From Dyella lutea (lineage in GTDB: Bacteria > Pseudomonadota > Gammaproteobacteria > Xanthomonadales > Rhodanobacteraceae), in the NCBI RefSeq assembly GCF_024158035.1, contig NZ_JAMZEK010000001.1:1158001-1222000 (forward strand): DNA of 64,000 nt, read 5' to 3'. Shown here in pieces: positions 44,609 to 52,094 of this stretch. The position numbers were made by a program, and so were the translations under genes. Below the pieces are notes generated by a model. It ran no database searches. It saw nothing but the letters and a program-made list of their open reading frames with translations, and had not been told where the DNA came from. The stretch's first letter is position 1. Each line of letters starts with the position of its first letter.

Positions 44609-45634
44609 ATGTCCGCCCAGCTCGCCCACCTCCCCGTCACCGCGTCGGCCCAACCCCAGGCCGTTGCCACGCCATCGGTCTGTCCGTCCGCGCTCACCCG
44701 CCAGCGCAGCGCGCGCCGCATCACGCTGGAGCCCAAGTACGGCGGCGGCGCGCGGGGTGTCGAGGTCAGCTATCTCTGGTGCGGCGCGCCGGACGCGCCG
44801 ACCGTGGTGGTGCAGGGCGGGATCTCCGCCAGCCGCGACGTGGTGGCGCCGGAAGGCGAGGCCGCCGGCTGGTGGCAGGCGCTGGTCGGCGACGGCCAGG
44901 CGATCGACCTGAACCGCTACCGCGTGCTCTCGATCGACTGGCTGAGTCCGGCCGAGCTCGGCTCCACCGCCGTCTCCAGCGAAGACCAGGCCAACGCGAT
45001 CAGCGCGCTGGTCGACGCCCTCGGCATCGGCCGCATCGCCGCCTTCGTCGGCTCGTCCTACGGCGCGATGGTTGGCCTGGCGTTCGCCAAGCTGCACCCG
45101 TGGCAGCTCGACCAGCTGGTGCTGCTGGCCGGCGCGCACCGCGCCCACCCGATGGCCACCGCCCTGCGCAGCGTGCAGCGCGGCATCGTGCGGCTGGGCC
45201 AGTCCTCCGGCCAGCTCGACGAGGCGCTCGGCCTGGCGCGCCAGCTGGCAATGACCACCTACCGCGGCAGCGAGGAATTCGCCCGCCGCTTCGCCGGCTC
45301 CCCCGAACTGCGCGAAGACCGCTTCCACTTCCCGGTGGAGGACTACCTCGACCAGGCCGGCCGCCGCTTCGTCGAGCGTTTCGACGCCGAGCGCTTCCTG
45401 GCCCTGTCCGAGTCGATCGACCTGCACGACGTGCCACCGGAACAGGTGCCCACGCCGACCACGCTGATCGGCTTCCCCTCCGACCGGCTGGTACCGCTGG
45501 CCGACCTGTGCGAGCTGCAGCGCCGGCTCGCCGGGCCGGCCACGCTGGAAGTGGTCGAGTCGCCGTACGGCCACGACGGCTTCCTCAAGGAAACCGACCG
45601 TCTCGCCCTGCTGCTGCGCCAGGCGCTGCCCTGA
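44609..45634 (+). CDS. metX: Homoserine O-acyltransferase (MetX type)
   Basis: MetX-type enzymes acylate L-homoserine with acetyl- or succinyl-CoA, the committed step to methionine. The 341-residue alpha/beta hydrolase fold has nucleophile S150 (GSSYGAMVG), D292 (FPSDRLVP) and H322 (YGHDGFLKE), plus VQGGISASRDV at the oxyanion region. Which acyl-CoA is used cannot be told with certainty. It is the first gene of metX-metB-hom under MetJ boxes, a sigma-70 promoter and a SAM riboswitch. The ATG has AGGAG eight bases upstream. A REP pair lies between it and metB. Confidence 0.9.
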   Translation: MSAQLAHLPVTASAQPQAVATPSVCPSALTRQRSARRITLEPKYGGGARGVEVSYLWCGAPDAPTVVVQGGISASRDVVAPEGEAAGWWQALVGDGQAIDLNRYRVLSIDWLSPAELGSTAVSSEDQANAISALVDALGIGRIAAFVGSSYGAMVGLAFAKLHPWQLDQLVLLAGAHRAHPMATALRSVQRGIVRLGQSSGQLDEALGLARQLAMTTYRGSEEFARRFAGSPELREDRFHFPVEDYLDQAGRRFVERFDAERFLALSESIDLHDVPPEQVPTPTTLIGFPSDRLVPLADLCELQRRLAGPATLEVVESPYGHDGFLKETDRLALLLRQALP

Positions 45635-45640
45635 ATCGAC

Positions 45641-45727
45641 GTTGTGGGAGCGACTTCAGTCGCGACCGCTTTGCCCCAAGCCCGCCGAAGGGGAGGAGCG
45701 TCGCGACTGAAGTCGCTCCCGCACAAG
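45641..45727. repeat. Inverted REP pair inside the met operon
   Basis: Arms at 45642-45666 and 45700-45726 are near-perfect reverse complements, each with a CGACTTCAGTCG palindrome beside GTGGGAG (GCGGGAG in the second). It sits in the 135-base gap between metX and metB and could stabilise the metX mRNA or lower expression of the distal genes. Confidence 0.85.
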
Positions 45728-45769
45728 CGCGGCCATCCCCGTTCGACATCTGATGTACCGGAGAAACCC

Positions 45770-46957
45770 ATGACCAACTCGGCCCCCAGCACCCGCGCCG
45801 TCCGCGCCGGCATCGAGTCCGACACCCAGCACGGCGCCATCGTGCCGCCGCTGCACCTGTCGACCAACTACAGCTTTACCGGGCTGGGCGGCAAGCGCGC
45901 CTACGATTACTCGCGCAGCGGCAATCCCACCCGTGACCTGCTCGGCGAGGCGTTGGCCGATCTGGAGCAGGGCGCCGGCGCGGTGATCACCGCCAGCGGC
46001 ATGTCGGCGGTGGCGCTGGCGCTGGAACTGGTGCCCGCCGGTTCCACTGTGCTGGCCGCGCACGACTGCTACGGCGGCACCTGGCGCCTGCTCGATGCGT
46101 GGGCGAAGAAGGGGCGCTTCCGCGTAGTGTTCGCCGACCTCACCGACCCGGCCGCGCTGGCTGCCGGCCTGGCACATCGTCCGGCGCTGGTGTGGGTGGA
46201 GACCCCGTCCAACCCGCTGCTGCGGATCACCGACATCCGCCACGTGGCGCATGCCGCCCACACCGTCGGCGCGCTGGTGGTGGTGGACAACACCTTCCTC
46301 TCGCCGGCGCTGCAGCAGCCGCTGGCGCTGGGTGCGGACCTGGTGGTGCACTCCACCACCAAGTACATCAACGGCCACAGCGACGTCGTCGGCGGCGCGG
46401 TGGTCGCGCGCACGCCGGAGCTGGCCGAGCAGATCAAGTGGTGGGGCAACTGCAATGGTCTCACCGGCGGCGCCTTCGACAGCTACCTGACCCTGCGCGG
46501 CCTGCGCACGCTCGGCGTGCGGCTGCGCCAGCACGAGGCGAATGCCGCGCGCATCGCCGAACACCTGGCCGGTCACGGCGCCGTGCGCAAGATCTACTAC
46601 CCAGGCCTGGCCGAGCATCCGGGGCACGCGCTGGCGGCGCGCCAGCAGCAGGGCTTCGGCGCCATGCTCAGCTTCGAGCTGCACGGCGAGGTGGAGGAAA
46701 TCGCCGCCTTCGTCGACGGCCTGGAATACTTCTCGCTGGCCGAGTCGCTCGGCGGGGTGGAGAGCCTGATCGCCCATCCGGCGTCGATGACCCACGCCGC
46801 GATGGCGCCGGAAGCGCGCCGCAACGCCGGCATCGCCGATACGCTGCTACGCCTGTCGGTGGGCATCGAGGATGGCGATGACCTGCTGCGCGATCTCGAC
46901 GCGGCGTTGCGCCGCGCCATGGCCGCCGCCGCGTCGAAACGCAAGGTGCGTGCATGA
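45770..46957 (+). CDS. metB: Cystathionine gamma-synthase/sulfhydrylase family, methionine pathway
   Basis: A 395-residue PLP enzyme of the Cys/Met-metabolism family. It would condense acyl-homoserine with cysteine (cystathionine gamma-synthase) or with sulfide (sulfhydrylase). The PLP lysine is K198 in HSTTKYINGHSDVVGG; PLP-phosphate and ring contacts lie in ITASGMSAV and VVDNTFLSPALQQP; YDYSRSGNPTRD and the C-terminal SLGGVESLIAHPASMTHA are also diagnostic. metB is chosen by operon context, but metZ-like activity is possible. CCGGAGAAACCC precedes the ATG. It overlaps hom by four bases. Confidence 0.88.
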   Translation: MTNSAPSTRAVRAGIESDTQHGAIVPPLHLSTNYSFTGLGGKRAYDYSRSGNPTRDLLGEALADLEQGAGAVITASGMSAVALALELVPAGSTVLAAHDCYGGTWRLLDAWAKKGRFRVVFADLTDPAALAAGLAHRPALVWVETPSNPLLRITDIRHVAHAAHTVGALVVVDNTFLSPALQQPLALGADLVVHSTTKYINGHSDVVGGAVVARTPELAEQIKWWGNCNGLTGGAFDSYLTLRGLRTLGVRLRQHEANAARIAEHLAGHGAVRKIYYPGLAEHPGHALAARQQQGFGAMLSFELHGEVEEIAAFVDGLEYFSLAESLGGVESLIAHPASMTHAAMAPEARRNAGIADTLLRLSVGIEDGDDLLRDLDAALRRAMAAAASKRKVRA

Positions 46958-48060
46958 GCGCGGTGGTGGCGGACAAATCGGGCCCGGCGACGCGTTCGCT
47001 GAAAGCGCCGGCAGAGGCGCCGACCGCCGCCATCGTGCTGCTGGGCACGGGCGTGGTCGGCGGCGCCCTGCTCAAGCTCCTGTGTACGCCGGCCGCCGCG
47101 CGCATCCGGCTGGTCGGGGCGGCCAATTCGAAGCGCCAGCAGACCGAGCCGGCGAAGCTCGCCAACCGTCAGCTGCGCGAGCAGATCCGCACCGAGGGCG
47201 ATCCGCGCGACAACGCCGCGCTGCTTGCCGCGCTGGACGCCAGTGGGGTGGCGGCGAAAGTGGTCGTGGATGCCACCGCCAACGCCTCGCTGGCCGCGCG
47301 CCACGCCGAATGGCTGGAGCGCGGCTATCACGTGGTCACCGCCAACAAGGCGCTGGCCGGCGGCGAACTGACCGGTTGGCGGGCGCTGCAGGCGGCCACC
47401 GCCGCTGGCCGGGCACAGTACGGCGATTCGGCCACCGTCGGCGCCGGTCTGCCGGTGCTGTCCACACTGCGCCGCCTGCGCGGCTGCGGCGATGCGCTGC
47501 TGACGCTGGAGGGGGTGTTCTCCGGTTCGCTGTCCTACCTATTCAATCTGTACGACGGCAGCGTGCCGTTCTCCTCCCTGCTCGCCGATGCGCGGCGGCT
47601 CGGCTACACCGAGCCGGACCCGCGCTCGGACCTGTCCGGCGAGGACGTGGCGCGCAAGCTGCTGATCCTCGCCCGCCACGCTGGCTTCTCGCTCAACGCC
47701 GACGAAGTGGAGGTGGAAAGCCTGGTGCCCGAGGCGCTGCGCGGCCTGTCCACCGAGGCCTTCCTCGAGCGGCTGGCCGAGCTGGACGCTCCCCTGGCGG
47801 CGCGCGTCACCGAGGCCCGCGAGCGCGGCCACGTATTGCGCTACCTGGCCCGGCTCAACCAGCGCGGGCATGCCCGCGTCGGGCTGATGGAGGTGCCGCC
47901 GACGCATCCGGCGGCGCGCCTGTACGGCACCGACAACCAGTTCGCGCTCACCACCACCCGCTACAACACCCAGCCGCTGGTGATCCAGGGACCGGGTGCC
48001 GGGCCGGAGGTCACTGCGCAGGCCCTGCTCGGCGACGTGCTGGCGCTGGCCGGGGGCTGA
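46954..48060 (+). CDS. hom: Homoserine dehydrogenase, short form without ACT domain
   Basis: Reduces aspartate semialdehyde to L-homoserine with NAD(P)H, feeding MetX. The nucleotide motif IVLLGTGVVGGALL is at about 27-40, and the catalytic lysine K132 is in VVTANKALAGG. FSGSLSYLFNLYDG and the double-aspartate EPDPRSDLSGEDVARKL are typical of the catalytic domain. At 368 residues it has neither an aspartokinase domain nor a C-terminal ACT domain, so threonine feedback is unlikely. The ATGA overlap with metB shows coupled translation. It places homoserine supply under methionine control. Confidence 0.93.
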   Translation: MSAVVADKSGPATRSLKAPAEAPTAAIVLLGTGVVGGALLKLLCTPAAARIRLVGAANSKRQQTEPAKLANRQLREQIRTEGDPRDNAALLAALDASGVAAKVVVDATANASLAARHAEWLERGYHVVTANKALAGGELTGWRALQAATAAGRAQYGDSATVGAGLPVLSTLRRLRGCGDALLTLEGVFSGSLSYLFNLYDGSVPFSSLLADARRLGYTEPDPRSDLSGEDVARKLLILARHAGFSLNADEVEVESLVPEALRGLSTEAFLERLAELDAPLAARVTEARERGHVLRYLARLNQRGHARVGLMEVPPTHPAARLYGTDNQFALTTTRYNTQPLVIQGPGAGPEVTAQALLGDVLALAGG

Positions 48061-48065
48061 GCGGC

Positions 48066-49502
48066 TCAGGGGGCGGTGGCGTCGACCGCCGCGTGCCCAG
48101 GCGCCTGCGGACGCAGCAGCAGGCCGCCAACCAGTGCCGCGACCGCGGCCGCACCGGCTCCGGCCAGGAACGCCCGGTGGTAGCCGCCATTGAGTGCCGC
48201 CAGCGTCGAGGCACCGGCGCCGTCCAGGGCGTTCGTGGTGGCCGCTGCGAGGCTGGCGAGCACGGCCAGGCCCAGCGCGCCGCCCATCATGAAGGCGGTG
48301 TTGACCACCCCGGACGCCAGTCCCGACTGGTCCGGCGCCACGTCGCCCATCGCCGCGAGCAGCACCGGGTTGAACGCAATCCCCGCACCCAGGCCCAGCA
48401 GCATCATTGCCGGCAGCACGTCCGTGGCGAATCGTCCATCGAGCGGTGCGCGTGCGAACAGGGCCAGCCCGATCGCCGCCATCGCCAGGCCGGCGGCGAG
48501 CGGCCGGCGGATGCCGAAGCGCATCACCAGCCGCGCCGAGAGGCTGACCGAACAGACTGCCATCACCAGGTTTGCCGGCAGGAAGGCCAGGCCGACCCGG
48601 AACGGGTCGTAGCCCAGTACCTGCTGCATGTAGAGCGCCGAAAGGAAAAACCAGGCGAACATCGCCGCGCACCACAGCACGCCGATCAGGCTGGCCATGC
48701 TGAGGTTGCGGTGGCGGAACAGACCCAGCGGGATCAGCGGACTGCGGACGCGCGACTCGACGGTCACGAACAGCGCCAGCAAGGCCAGCGCGCCCGCCAG
48801 CACGCCCAGCGTGGCGGGGGAGGTCCAGCCGGCCTCGTTGCCGTTGACGACGGCGTAGATCGCCAGGGTCAGCGCCAGCGTCACGCTGGCTGCGCCGGCC
48901 ACGTCCAGCCGGCCTTCGAACGGCTTGCGTGCGCCGGGGACCAGCCGCAGGGTGGCCAGTGCCACGGCGATGCCGATCGGCAGGTTCACCAGGAAGATCC
49001 AGTGCCAGCTCAGCGTGCTGGTCAGCAGGCCGCCCAACAGCACGCCGATGCTGCCGCCGCCGGCGCAGACGAAACCGTAGATGCCCATCGCCCGGGCGCG
49101 GTCGGCCGGGCCGGTGAACAGGTCCATGATCAGCGACAGCGCCACCGCCGACACCACTGCACCGCCCAACCCCTGCGCGGCGCGGGCCGCCACCAGCATC
49201 AGCTGGGACTGCGCCAGTCCGCAGGCCAGCGAGGCCAGCGTGAAGGCGGCCAGTCCGATCAGGAACACCCGGCGGTGCCCGAGCAGGTCGCCGAGCCGTC
49301 CCGCCAGCAGCAGGCAGCCGCCATAGGTCAGCATGTAGGCGTTGACCACCCAGGCCAGCGCGGTCTCGGAGAATCCGAGATCGGCCTTGATCGAGGGCAG
49401 CGCGACGTTAACGATCGTGGTGTCCAGCACGATCATCAGCACTCCCGCGCAAAGCACGTAGAACGCCAGCCAGTCGTGTCGGGCGGGTGCGGCAGCAGTC
49501 AT
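48066..49502 (-). CDS. MFS efflux transporter, DHA2 (EmrB/QacA) family
   Basis: A 478-residue inner-membrane proton-driven exporter with about fourteen spans. Motif C of drug exporters appears as LMIVLDTTIVNVALPSI near residues 22-38, motif A as GRLGDLLGHRRVFLIG near 74-89. DHA2 proteins export drugs or metabolites, but no substrate is indicated here. ATG 49502 has GAGGAGC upstream. It is convergent with hom, six bases away, and follows the yceI-like gene. Confidence 0.9.
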   Translation of the reverse strand: MTAAAPARHDWLAFYVLCAGVLMIVLDTTIVNVALPSIKADLGFSETALAWVVNAYMLTYGGCLLLAGRLGDLLGHRRVFLIGLAAFTLASLACGLAQSQLMLVAARAAQGLGGAVVSAVALSLIMDLFTGPADRARAMGIYGFVCAGGGSIGVLLGGLLTSTLSWHWIFLVNLPIGIAVALATLRLVPGARKPFEGRLDVAGAASVTLALTLAIYAVVNGNEAGWTSPATLGVLAGALALLALFVTVESRVRSPLIPLGLFRHRNLSMASLIGVLWCAAMFAWFFLSALYMQQVLGYDPFRVGLAFLPANLVMAVCSVSLSARLVMRFGIRRPLAAGLAMAAIGLALFARAPLDGRFATDVLPAMMLLGLGAGIAFNPVLLAAMGDVAPDQSGLASGVVNTAFMMGGALGLAVLASLAAATTNALDGAGASTLAALNGGYHRAFLAGAGAAAVAALVGGLLLRPQAPGHAAVDATAP

Positions 49503-49537
49503 CGGGAAGCTCCTCGGATCGTGGTCGGTCGGGCGGC

Positions 49538-50128
49538 TCACGGTTCCTGGATCGCCTCGACCTGGATGCGCAGCGTTACCCCCATGTGGAAGCCGTAGTC
49601 CTCGCCGGCGCTCATGCCGTAGGCGTCGCGCTGGAACGTGGCGAAGGCATCGGCGCCGCACACCTCGCGCTTGAGCAGCGGGTGCGGCATGCACTTGAAG
49701 CTGCGGATCGCCAGGGTGAGCGGATGGCTGACCCCATGCAAGGTGAGCGTACCGTCCACGCGCGTGGGCGCGCCGGCGCGGAACCCGGCCAGGTGGCCGG
49801 TGTAGTGCGCCTCGGGCCACTTCTTGGCATCGAACAGTTCCGGCCCCTGGGCCACCGCGTTGAGCTGGTCTTGGCCGAAGTCGACGCTGCGCATGTCGAC
49901 GACGACGTCGACCGTGCCGGCCTGCTTCGCGCGGTCGAGCGTCACCGTGCCCCGGCTGTGGTTGAACTTGCCGCGCCAGGTCGACAGGCCGCCGAGGTGA
50001 TCTGCCTCGAAGCTCGGGTAGGTGTGGTCCGGATCGATGCGGTAGGTCACCGGCGCGGCTGCGGCCTGGGCGGTGATGGACAAGGCGAGGGCGGCAAACA
50101 GCACGGTAGGGGACGGGCGACGCGGCAT
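49538..50128 (-). CDS. YceI-family periplasmic lipid-binding protein
   Basis: A 196-residue exported lipocalin-like protein with signal peptide ending ALSITAQAAAAP. YRIDPDHTYPSFEADHLGGLSTWRGKF and GTLTLHGVSHPLTL are YceI-family signatures; these proteins bind isoprenoid-like lipids such as polyprenyls. ATG 50128 starts the signal peptide, while ATG 50188 is in frame but adds a 20-residue basic extension. It lies 35 bases before the DHA2 transporter on the same strand. Confidence 0.9.
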   Translation of the reverse strand: MPRRPSPTVLFAALALSITAQAAAAPVTYRIDPDHTYPSFEADHLGGLSTWRGKFNHSRGTVTLDRAKQAGTVDVVVDMRSVDFGQDQLNAVAQGPELFDAKKWPEAHYTGHLAGFRAGAPTRVDGTLTLHGVSHPLTLAIRSFKCMPHPLLKREVCGADAFATFQRDAYGMSAGEDYGFHMGVTLRIQVEAIQEP

Positions 50129-50246
50129 CGAGGGATTCCGGAAAGTGGGTTCGCCGGAACGACGGGTGACAGACGGTCGCTTCGACATGCTTCCAAAAGA
50201 ACGCGCGGCCGGAGCCGCGCGTCTGGATCGAGCCCTGCCGCCGCGA

Positions 50247-51914
50247 TCAGCGGTGGCCGGTCGTCTTCTCCACTTCGTCCTCGTCCGGCGGGATCTGCAG
50301 GTCGTCCGGATGCGCGTGGGCTTCGCTGCGCTCGGCGACGATCGAGGGCGTGCGCCAGCCCGACTTCACGCCCCACAGGAAGAACACCAGCCCGATCACC
50401 GCCACCAGCGCGAGGTCCCAGCCGTAGGGGATGTAGTCCAGGCCGCCGAACTTGGCGCTGCCGAACTTCGACACCACGGCCAGGGTGACCAGGTAGGCGA
50501 TCAGCCACCACGCGCCCTTCAGGTGCGCGCCGAAGTCCTTCCAGCCGTGCTTGGCCTGGTAGTAGAAGTACACCGGCAGCGCCACGACCATCAGCAGGAT
50601 GATCTCGCCGGTCAGCGGCCACTTGGCCCAGTACAGCAGCTCGGCCGACATGATGAAGGCGATCGCGGCGATGATCGGCAGCCCGGCCAGCCGGAACGGA
50701 CGATGCAGCTCCGGGGCGGTGCGGCGCAGGGTCATCACGCTGACCGGGCCGGTCAGGTAGGAAATGATCGTCGCCACCGAGATCACCGCGGCCAGCGAAT
50801 CCCAGCCGCGGAAGAAGAACAGGAACAGGAACGACACCGCCAGGTTCAGCCACATCGCCGGGCGCGGCACGCCGGACTTCGGATCGATGCGGCCGAAGAT
50901 CGCCGGCAGCGTGCCGTTGCGCTCCATGCCGTAGATCATGCGGGCGGTGGTGGCGGTGTAGGTCATGCCGGTGCCGCTGGGGCTGACGAAGGCATCGGCG
51001 TACAGCAGGATCGCCAGCCAGTTGAGGTTGACCAGCACCGCCAGCTCGGCGAACGGCGAGCTGAAGTTGATACCCTTCCAGCCGGCCTGGGCCAGCAGGT
51101 CCGGCGGCACCGCGCCGAGGTAGGCGATCTGCAGCAGCACGTAGACCACGGTGGCCAGCGCGATCGCACCGATGATCGCGAACGGGATGCTGCGGCCCGG
51201 GTTGCGCGCTTCGCCGGCCAGGTTCACCGGGCTCTGGAAGCCATTGAAGCTGAACACGATGCCCGCCGTGGCCACCGCGGTGAGGATCGCCGCGAAGTCG
51301 TTCGCGTGGCTGCCGCCGGCCGCGCCCACCGCGAGGTTCTCGCTGTGGAAGCCGCTGGCGATCAGGGCGATACCGGTGGCCGCCGGGATGATCAGCTTGA
51401 CGATGGTGATCAGGCTGTTGGAGCGGGCGAACAGCTTCACGCTCCAGTAGTTGAGCAGGAAGTACACGATCACCAGCACCGCGGCGATGCCTAAGCCCAT
51501 GTGGCTCAGCTCGCCGTGCTTGCCCGGCATCGCATGGTAGAGGTCCTGCGCCCACTGCCACTTCCAGCCGGCCATGTACTGCACCGAGGCCTCGGCCTCC
51601 ACCGGGATCACCGAGACGATCGCGATCCAGTTCGCCCACGCCGCGATGAAGCCGACCAGCGAGCCGTGCGAGTAGTGGCCGTAGCGCACCATGCCGCCGG
51701 ACTCGGGGAACATCGCGCCGAGCTCGGCGTAGGTCAGCGCGATCGACAGGATGATCACCGCGCCCAGCACCCAGGCCCAGATCGCGCCCGGGCCGGCCAG
51801 CTTGGCGGCGTTCCAGGCACCGAACAGCCAGCCTGAGCCGATGATCGAGCCCAGGCCGGTGAACATCAGGGCGAAGGGTCCGACGTCGCGCCGGATCGCG
51901 TTCTGGTTTGCCAT
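50247..51914 (-). CDS. APC-superfamily amino acid permease
   Basis: A 555-residue inner-membrane transporter with about twelve to fourteen spans. The helix 1 motif FTGLGSIIGSGWLFGAW (near 17-33) is the amino-acid-binding unwound region of APC transporters. NGFQSPVNLAGEARNPGRSIPFAI near 230-255 is the helix 6-7 motif. It resembles the YveA/aspartate-like subfamily, but the substrate is unknown. The C terminus (ERSEAHAHPDDLQIPPDEDEVEK) is acidic and cytoplasmic. ATG 51914 is chosen from homology; the long upstream frame is the antisense of the neighbouring gene. Confidence 0.9.
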   Translation of the reverse strand: MANQNAIRRDVGPFALMFTGLGSIIGSGWLFGAWNAAKLAGPGAIWAWVLGAVIILSIALTYAELGAMFPESGGMVRYGHYSHGSLVGFIAAWANWIAIVSVIPVEAEASVQYMAGWKWQWAQDLYHAMPGKHGELSHMGLGIAAVLVIVYFLLNYWSVKLFARSNSLITIVKLIIPAATGIALIASGFHSENLAVGAAGGSHANDFAAILTAVATAGIVFSFNGFQSPVNLAGEARNPGRSIPFAIIGAIALATVVYVLLQIAYLGAVPPDLLAQAGWKGINFSSPFAELAVLVNLNWLAILLYADAFVSPSGTGMTYTATTARMIYGMERNGTLPAIFGRIDPKSGVPRPAMWLNLAVSFLFLFFFRGWDSLAAVISVATIISYLTGPVSVMTLRRTAPELHRPFRLAGLPIIAAIAFIMSAELLYWAKWPLTGEIILLMVVALPVYFYYQAKHGWKDFGAHLKGAWWLIAYLVTLAVVSKFGSAKFGGLDYIPYGWDLALVAVIGLVFFLWGVKSGWRTPSIVAERSEAHAHPDDLQIPPDEDEVEKTTGHR

Positions 51915-52094
51915 CGAGAAATCCCCACGCGGCGCGGTCCGCCACGGTTCAAAACGGCGATAGTGGCAAAGTGGGCCGGGGCTGTCACGTCGCGCCACGG
52001 GGTGCTTCCGCAGGAAGCTTCGGCCCGGCTGGGGCAAGATGGGCGCCTTGCCCGGCACGATGGCCCGATGCACGACGAGGTCCGCCAGCACGCC

